Source of the DNA: Peptococcaceae bacterium UBA7702
GTDB taxonomy: Bacteria; Bacillota; Dehalobacteriia; UBA7702
NCBI GenBank assembly: GCA_002482535.1
Contig: DLGE01000001.1
Location: 820,534 to 884,533, forward strand
DNA length: 64,000 bases
Direction of reading: 5' to 3'
The translations under genes and the position numbers were made by a program. Under the pieces are notes generated by a model. The model was given only the letters and a program-made list of their open reading frames with translations, was not told the DNA's origin and did not search any database. Below, in pieces: positions 60,802-64,000 of this stretch. Numbering within the stretch: the stretch's first letter is position 1; each line of letters opens with the position of its first letter.

Positions 60802-61859
60802 GGCGTCGCGTCATCCTCTCCGAAAAGGCTCCCCTCCTGCTTGCCGCTTTTACTTGCCGGCGCCTGATAGCCGAGATAACGGTAGGCCGCAGGCGTCGCC
60901 GTGCGTCCCCTTAACGTGCGGCTCAAGAAGCCCAGCTGCATCAGATAGGGCTCGTACACGTCTTCCACCGTGTCGGCGCTTTCATTGATGGTGGCGGCAA
61001 TGGTTTCCAAGCCCACGGGACCACCATCGAATTTTTCGATGATCGCGCAAATTACCTTTTTATCGATGCTGTCAAGGCCCAGGGGATCGACTTCCAGCAT
61101 ATTAAGACCGGCCAAGGCCACCTCTTCGTCGATATAGCCGTCAGCCTTGACTTCGGCGTAATCGCGAATGCGGCGCAGTAGGCGGTTGGCGATTCTCGGC
61201 GTGCCCCGGGAACGCCGGGCGATTTCCGCCGCGCCTTCCTGGGAAAGGGGTACGTTTAAAATCACCGCCACCCGCTTTAAAATGGTGACCAGATCTTTGA
61301 CTTCATAATAGTCCAGGCGGCTGATGACGCCGAAGCGGTCTCTCAAAGGGGACGAGAGCATCCCCGCCCTGGTCGTCGCTCCCACCAAGGTAAAGGGGGG
61401 GATGTCCAGGCGCATGGTGCGGGCGGCGGGTCCTTTGCCGATCACGATATCGATACAAAAATCTTCCATGGCCGGATAGAGAATTTCCTCCACGGTACGG
61501 CTCAAACGGTGTATTTCATCGACAAAAAGCACGTCGTGTGGTTCCAGCGAAGTCAAAATCGCCGCCAAATCCCCTGCCCTCTCAATGGCAGGCCCTGCCG
61601 TGGTGCGGATATGTACATTCATCTCGTTGGCGATGATATTGGCCAAAGTCGTTTTGCCCAATCCCGGCGGCCCGTATAAGAGGACGTGATCCAGGGCGCC
61701 GCCGCGGTTTTTGGCCGCTTCGATGAAGATCGCCATATTTTCTTTGACTTTGTCCTGTCCCGTATATTCCGCGAGGGTCATTGGCCGAATACCGGCTTCC
61801 GTGGCCACATCCTCCTGTTTTAAGGAGGAGCTGATGATTCGATCGTCTTGGGTAGGCAA
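60798..61859 (-). CDS. ruvB: Holliday junction branch migration helicase RuvB
   Basis: A 353-residue AAA+ motor. Motifs: IRPMTLAEYTGQDKVKENM, Walker A LYGPPGLGKTTLANIIANEM (about residues 60-68), Walker B LFVDEIHRL, GATTRAGMLSSPLRDRFG, and the winged-helix end with TLRGRTATPAAYRYLG. The start is TTG at 61859, preceded by GAGGT. Confidence 0.97.
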   Translation of the reverse strand: MPTQDDRIISSSLKQEDVATEAGIRPMTLAEYTGQDKVKENMAIFIEAAKNRGGALDHVLLYGPPGLGKTTLANIIANEMNVHIRTTAGPAIERAGDLAAILTSLEPHDVLFVDEIHRLSRTVEEILYPAMEDFCIDIVIGKGPAARTMRLDIPPFTLVGATTRAGMLSSPLRDRFGVISRLDYYEVKDLVTILKRVAVILNVPLSQEGAAEIARRSRGTPRIANRLLRRIRDYAEVKADGYIDEEVALAGLNMLEVDPLGLDSIDKKVICAIIEKFDGGPVGLETIAATINESADTVEDVYEPYLMQLGFLSRTLRGRTATPAAYRYLGYQAPASKSGKQEGSLFGEDDATP

Positions 61860-61874
61860 GATATTACCTCAATT

Positions 61875-62486
61875 CTAAAATTTACTCAAGCGCAGCAGCG
61901 CTTTGCGCAGCAGCGCGTCACTGTCGAGAAGGGGGTCTTCGGTAAGCACGGCGACAACGGCCTTTTTTGCCTCGGTGGCGCTGTAGCCCAGTTGGCAAAG
62001 GGCGGCGACGGCGTCGTTGTCCCCGGCTTTCGACTGGCTATCCGCGGCGGGACGGGAGAGCTCCGCCATACCGGCAATGCCCATTTTTTCCACTTTGTCC
62101 TTTAATTCCAAAACAATGCGCTGGGCGGTCTTTTTCCCAACACCGGATACGCTTTCGAAGGGCTTGGTATCACCGTTTAAGGCTGCTGCGGCGATTTCGG
62201 CGGGGGCAAGGCGGTTGACGATACCCAAGGCGCTCTTACCGCCAATGCCGCTGATATTCAAAATCTGTTTGAATAAACTCAATTCCTCGGTATCGGCAAA
62301 GCCGAAGAGGGTCCAAAGTTCTTCCCTGACGATGAGCTGGGTATACAAAAAGATTTCCTCATGCAGACGATAAAGCCCCTCCATTCGGTTGAGGGGCGCG
62401 AAGATTTGCATACCAAGGCCGTTGACGTCCACCACCAGGTAATCTTCTTCAATCAAAATAACTTCTCCGCGAACTGATGCGATCAT
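61875..62486 (-). CDS. ruvA: Holliday junction branch migration protein RuvA
   Basis: A 203-residue tetrameric junction-binding protein. N-terminal OB fold (IASVRGEVILIEEDYLVVDVNGLG), two helix-hairpin-helix motifs (ILNISGIGGKSALGIVN; FESVSGVGKKTAQRIVLELKDK), and C-terminal RuvB-contact domain. AGGAGG precedes the ATG at 62486; the frame is open 14 codons further but those overlap ruvC. Spacing of 15 bases to ruvB. Confidence 0.97.
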   Translation of the reverse strand: MIASVRGEVILIEEDYLVVDVNGLGMQIFAPLNRMEGLYRLHEEIFLYTQLIVREELWTLFGFADTEELSLFKQILNISGIGGKSALGIVNRLAPAEIAAAALNGDTKPFESVSGVGKKTAQRIVLELKDKVEKMGIAGMAELSRPAADSQSKAGDNDAVAALCQLGYSATEAKKAVVAVLTEDPLLDSDALLRKALLRLSKF

Positions 62487-62494
62487 AGCGCCTC

Positions 62495-62974
62495 CTAACT
62501 CATATTCTTGTTCCACTGCCCGTGGCAAATGGCGATGGCCAAAGCATCGGCGGCATCGTCGGGCTTGGGGGTTTCCTTCATATTGAGCATGGTTTTCACC
62601 ATGAATTGAATCTGTTTTTTATCGGCGCGGCCGTAGCCGACGATTCCCTGTTTCACCTGAAGGGGCGTATATTCATAAAGGGGAACCTGCTTATGGGCTC
62701 CGGCCAGCAGGATTACCCCTCGGGCCTGTCCCACGGAAAGGGCTGTTTTGGCGTTATTGTTGAAAAACAATTCTTCCACGGCCATCTCGTCGGGATGATA
62801 GCGATCGATCAAAAGGCAGATGCCGTCGTAAATCCGCACCAAACGCTCTTCCAGCGACATGGTGGCAGGGGTATTGACGGCGCCGTAATCGATGAGTTTG
62901 AATTGATAATTGTTCTTCTCCACAATCCCAAAGCCGCAGATGGCCGTACCGGGATCGATGCCTAAAATAACCAT
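62495..62974 (-). CDS. ruvC: Crossover junction endodeoxyribonuclease RuvC
   Basis: A 159-residue resolvase. The catalytic acidic residues lie in ILGIDPGTAICGFGIVE, MAVEELFFNNNAKTAL and the C-terminal KPDDAADALAIAICHGQW. The start at 62974 has a GGGTGAT SD; nine upstream codons are in frame but overlap the promoter -10. First gene of the ruvC-ruvA-ruvB-queH-spoIID-queA-tgt run. Confidence 0.97.
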   Translation of the reverse strand: MVILGIDPGTAICGFGIVEKNNYQFKLIDYGAVNTPATMSLEERLVRIYDGICLLIDRYHPDEMAVEELFFNNNAKTALSVGQARGVILLAGAHKQVPLYEYTPLQVKQGIVGYGRADKKQIQFMVKTMLNMKETPKPDDAADALAIAICHGQWNKNMS

Positions 62975-62992
62975 AAAATCACCCAATAATGT

Positions 62993-63021
62993 ATTATACA
63001 TGATTTTTCAAAAAGTTACAA
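62993..63021 (-). promoter_or_regulatory. ruvCAB promoter
   Basis: TTGTAA (63016-63021) and TATAAT (62993-62998) with 17-base spacing, 20 bases before the ruvC start. Confidence 0.7.
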
Positions 63022-63062
63022 GAGAACAGAAATAACAGCGCAGGAATAGAAATATAGGACAA

Positions 63063-63244
63063 GGCGCTGAAAACCGTATCCCGCGAGGCGCGGGCAATGT
63101 TTAATCTTAGAAAAGACCGAAGGGCTTTTCAAGGATAAGCGAACGCATTTCGGCAGAAAATACTTCTGCCGAAATCCACAAGGGTCTGCTCTTTTTACCA
63201 GGAACACAGCGATATGCGGTTTTGGGATTAATCAACGGTCTGAA
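63063..63244. repeat. Intergenic modular repeat, copy R6 (internally inverted)
   Basis: Fills most of the 355-base gap between ruvC and the hemolysin III gene. The hairpin modules TTAGAAAAGACCGAAGGGCTTTTCAAGGATAAG and the CGGCAGAA/TTCTGCCG hairpin appear as the reverse complement of the order in R5, whereas the tail GGAACACAGCGATATGCGGT keeps the same orientation. The GTAC core seen in other copies is missing. Confidence 0.8.
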
Positions 63245-63251
63245 CATCCTC

Positions 63252-63280
63252 TTGACAAAAAGGATGTATTATCGTATTAT
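63252..63280 (+). promoter_or_regulatory. Promoter of the hemolysin III family gene
   Basis: TTGACA (63252-63257) and TATTAT (63275-63280) with 17-base spacing, 50 bases before the ATG. Confidence 0.8.
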
Positions 63281-63329
63281 TATTTGCATAATATAGTATC
63301 GATTACTACTTAATAAAAGGAGACACATT

Positions 63330-63968
63330 ATGTCACAGAAATTTTACACACCGGGGGAGGAAGTCGCCAATGCCGTTACCCATGGCATAGGAACCCTCTG
63401 TGCCTTGGCCGCCATTGTTGTACTGTCCATCTTCTCCGCCCTTTACGGCAATACGCTGACCGTGGTTTCCGTCAGCATCTACGGCGCCACGCTGTTGGTT
63501 CTTTATCTTTCTTCCACCTTATATCACGCCATTGACGGTGAAAAAGCAAAATTTATCTTTCGTGTCTTCGATCACTGCAACATCTTTTTACTAATCGCCG
63601 GCACCTACACGCCCATCGTTTTAAGCGGTATCGGCGGCGCTTTCGGCTGGACGGTTTTTGGCCTGGTCTGGGCTGTGGCGGCTGTGGGCATTGTGCTGAA
63701 CGCCGTTGATTTACAGCGCTACGCGAAAAGTTCCCTGCTCCTCTATATCCTCATGGGCTGGGCCATCATCTTCACCTTTTCCTCGCTGAAAACAGCCCTG
63801 GGCATGGAAAGCGTGATCCTGCTCATCGCCGGCGGCTTATCCTATACCGTCGGCGTCCTTTTCTTCGTCTTACGGAAGAAATACATGCACGCTCTTTGGC
63901 ACCTCTTTGTTTTGGCCGGCAGCACCCTACACTTTTTCGCTATCCTCTGGGGCGTGGTTCTGGTCTAA
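63330..63968 (+). CDS. Hemolysin III family membrane protein (TrhA/YqfA-like)
   Basis: A 212-residue seven-helix protein of the PAQR/hemolysin III family. Conserved: EEVANAVTHGIGTLCAL at the N-terminus, SSTLYHAIDGEKAKFIFRVFDHCNIFLLIAGTYTPIVL, and at the end ALWHLFVLAGSTLHFFAIL with the His residues of the proposed metal site. Bacterial members influence membrane fatty-acid homeostasis; haemolysis is not a safe inference. AAAGGAG SD. A U- and hairpin-like sequence starts after the stop but is cut by the window end. Confidence 0.93.
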   Translation: MSQKFYTPGEEVANAVTHGIGTLCALAAIVVLSIFSALYGNTLTVVSVSIYGATLLVLYLSSTLYHAIDGEKAKFIFRVFDHCNIFLLIAGTYTPIVLSGIGGAFGWTVFGLVWAVAAVGIVLNAVDLQRYAKSSLLLYILMGWAIIFTFSSLKTALGMESVILLIAGGLSYTVGVLFFVLRKKYMHALWHLFVLAGSTLHFFAILWGVVLV

Positions 63969-64000
63969 CACCGCCATAAAAAGGGGCTTCGTCAAAACAG

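Noticed and set aside
10891..63244. CRISPR array interpretation of the repeats
   Set aside because: The copies are dispersed singly in gaps many kilobases apart, are 170-320 bases long, and have no regular short spacers or cas genes.

Overview
The window is a dense stretch of bacterial housekeeping chromosome, about 50% GC by eye. Almost everything is on the minus strand; the plus-strand genes are tepA-ylzJ-uppP, one AI-2E permease and a hemolysin III-family gene. Gene content and order point to Bacillota (Firmicutes). The left part carries ymdB, rny, recX, recA, pncC, pgsA, rimO, a RodZ-like gene, ftsK/spoIIIE, tepA and ylzJ. The right part runs ruvC-ruvA-ruvB-queH-spoIID-queA-tgt / yajC-secD-secF / relA-dtd-MBL-hisS-aspS-[6S RNA]-tcdA-trx-rarA-mnmA / AI-2E-alaS-ireB-ruvX-DUF1292 / VanW-mltG-U32. 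Both blocks resemble neighbourhoods known from Bacillus subtilis. YlzJ, TepA, a SpoIIIE-type translocase and SpoIID suggest spore-forming ancestry. The 1250-residue single-chain PurL is the clostridial type. A clostridium or a Negativicutes member is my best guess; genus cannot be assigned from the sequence alone.

Layout. 1-13.0 kb: RNA turnover and 2',3'-cAMP hydrolysis (rny, ymdB), recombination (recA, recX), lipid and ribosome modification, DNA translocation, then the divergent tepA-ylzJ-uppP unit. 13.0-27.3 kb: a DUF1836 gene with an operator-like promoter, then a purine operon purE-B-C-M-N-D-pcrA-ligA-L, in which helicase and DNA ligase genes are embedded; purF and purH are not in the window. 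27.4-38.4 kb: sugar nucleotide and cell-wall genes (mannose-1-phosphate guanylyltransferase, class B PBP, MltG, VanW) and small conserved genes. 38.4-54 kb: translation, tRNA modification, stringent response and DNA repair. 54-64 kb: Sec accessory complex, queuosine synthesis, Holliday-junction processing and a hemolysin III homologue.

Most genes lie in tightly coupled operons with ATGA or TAATG overlaps, and several use TTG or GTG starts chosen here from the Shine-Dalgarno position. Three genes not obvious from long reading frames were recovered: the 5'-truncated window copy of ymdB at the left edge, a 51-codon zinc-ribbon gene at 42602-42757, and a 6S RNA between aspS and tcdA supported by promoter, closing stem and synteny.

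The most unusual material is between genes. (i) Six modular, hairpin-rich intergenic repeats share a core resembling GCCGYGTACAAAGAGGTACT and tail, hairpin and inverted modules; two copies are flanked on both sides by duplicated terminator-like palindromes. (ii) A compact candidate small RNA of about 75 nt (43366-43440, minus) has a near-consensus sigma-A promoter, a rod-like fold with a symmetric 8x8 internal loop and a U-tract, and matches no family I recognise. (iii) The leaders of rny, secD, manC and purE carry terminator-like or SD-sequestering hairpins that may be regulatory. No prophage, insertion sequence, CRISPR array, tRNA or rRNA was seen.
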